Source: an uncultured Terrimonas sp.
Lineage (GTDB): Bacteria > Bacteroidota > Bacteroidia > Chitinophagales > Chitinophagaceae
Direction: 5' to 3'
DNA: 6,534 nucleotides
Assembly (NCBI GenBank): GCA_946886925.1
Contig: CAMPJQ010000164.1
Coordinates: forward strand, 1-6,534
This document shows, one piece after another, positions 6,095-6,534 of the stretch. A model generated the notes under the pieces. The model did not search any database, was not told the origin of the DNA, and saw only the letters and a list, made by a program, of their open reading frames with translations. Made by a program: the position numbers and the translations under genes. The number at the start of each line of letters is the position of its first letter. Within the stretch, counting starts at the first letter, position 1.

Positions 6095-6122
6095 GGTTTT
6101 CAATTTAGCGTTTCCGCAAAAA

Positions 6123-6534
6123 TTATTTTTTCCAGCTTACCAGTGTTTGTTTGGCCTGTCCCAAACCGTCAATACCCAATTCCACCACATCGCCGGCTTT
6201 GAGGTAAACGGGCGCTGGCTTTTGTCCCAATCCCACACCAGCAGGCGTACCTGTAGTAATAATATCACCTGGCAGCAACGTCATAAATTCGCTAAGGTAA
6301 GCGATCAGATAAGGTATTTTGAAAATCAGGTTTTTGCTATTGCCATCCTGCATGGTTTTACCATTAACAGTAAGCCATAAGCGCAGATTATTAATGTCTT
6401 TAATTTCATCGGGTGTTACCAGCCAGGGGCCGATGGGAGCAAACGTATCGCAGCTTTTTCCTTTCACCCATTGCCCGCTTCTTTCCAATTGAAAGGCTCT
6501 TTCACTGTAATCATTATGAAGCATATATCCCGCC
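6123..6534 (-). CDS. FAH-family hydrolase, C-terminal half (partial)
   Basis: This is the C-terminal 137 or so residues of a fumarylacetoacetate hydrolase family enzyme, and the reading frame stays open to the window edge. An internal Met at 6524 is not the start. The codons before it read Ala-Gly-Tyr and continue into HNDYSERAFQ, a conserved internal family segment. Also visible are KGKSCDTFAPIGPW, ITTGTPAGVGLGQKP and LKAGDVVELGIDGLG. Full members of this group have about 285 residues, so roughly half, including the acidic metal ligands, lies beyond the window. Family members cleave C-C bonds of 2,4-diketo acids using Mg2+. In this setting the likely substrate is 2,4-diketo-3-deoxy-L-fuconate, giving pyruvate and L-lactate. 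Automatic annotation often calls such proteins ureidoglycolate lyase, which the context does not support. Confidence 0.87.
   Translation of the reverse strand, partial: AGYMLHNDYSERAFQLERSGQWVKGKSCDTFAPIGPWLVTPDEIKDINNLRLWLTVNGKTMQDGNSKNLIFKIPYLIAYLSEFMTLLPGDIITTGTPAGVGLGQKPAPVYLKAGDVVELGIDGLGQAKQTLVSWKK

Noticed and set aside
6095..6103. TTG start for the mutarotase gene, adding three residues
   Set aside because: The ATG at 6094 gives the usual family N-terminus directly at the first beta-strand, and the upstream codons add nothing conserved.
5961..6380. 139-residue plus-strand open frame across the mutarotase/FAH junction
   Set aside because: It is antisense to two well-supported genes and their intergenic gap; no motif or leader supports it.
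6522..6524. Met codon as the start of the FAH-family gene
   Set aside because: Conserved sequence continues in frame upstream to the window edge, and the product would be half the family length; it is an internal Met of a truncated gene.

Overview
The window looks like a chromosomal segment of a Bacteroidota bacterium, most likely of the Chitinophagaceae type. This is inferred from the moderate GC, AT-rich gene starts with little or no Shine-Dalgarno signal, a RicT protein with a Cys-rich N-terminus and a long basic tail, a four-helix-bundle (23S rRNA IVP family) gene outside rRNA, and 7-nt-period repeats between genes. No 16S or other taxonomic marker is present, so family-level placement is a guess.

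Layout: bases 1-110 hold only the leader of ricT. ricT (111-1358, plus strand) is the only plus-strand gene. It converges on a minus-strand gene cluster across a 228-bp spacer (1359-1586). That spacer holds a nested inverted repeat with a GC-rich hairpin, which fits a terminator for the minus-strand cluster, and a short 7-nt-period repeat. From 6534 down to 1587 all genes lie on the minus strand. In transcription order they are: a fumarylacetoacetate-hydrolase-family enzyme (cut by the window edge), an L-rhamnose/L-fucose mutarotase of the RhaM fold, a secreted SGNH/GDSL hydrolase, a four-helix-bundle protein inside a repeat-flanked cassette, an L-fuconolactonase-like amidohydrolase, an L-fucose dehydrogenase-like SDR, and a FucP-type L-fucose:H+ symporter.

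Together these read as the non-phosphorylating (oxidative) L-fucose pathway. FucP imports L-fucose, the mutarotase interconverts anomers, the dehydrogenase makes L-fuconolactone, the lactonase makes L-fuconate, and the FAH-family enzyme would cleave 2,4-diketo-3-deoxy-L-fuconate to pyruvate and L-lactate. Two steps are missing, L-fuconate dehydratase and 2-keto-3-deoxy-L-fuconate dehydrogenase. They are expected beyond the right edge, upstream in the operon. The SGNH hydrolase may remove acyl groups from a fucose-containing glycan outside the cytoplasm.

The least ordinary item is the cassette at about 4537-5013. A four-helix-bundle gene lies between two inverted arrays of a degenerate 7-nt unit (CTYACYA). 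The arrays fit exactly between the stop codon of the SGNH gene and the start codon of the lactonase gene. It resembles the architecture of 23S rRNA intervening sequences (inverted ends plus an IVP-type ORF), but sits inside a protein-coding operon.
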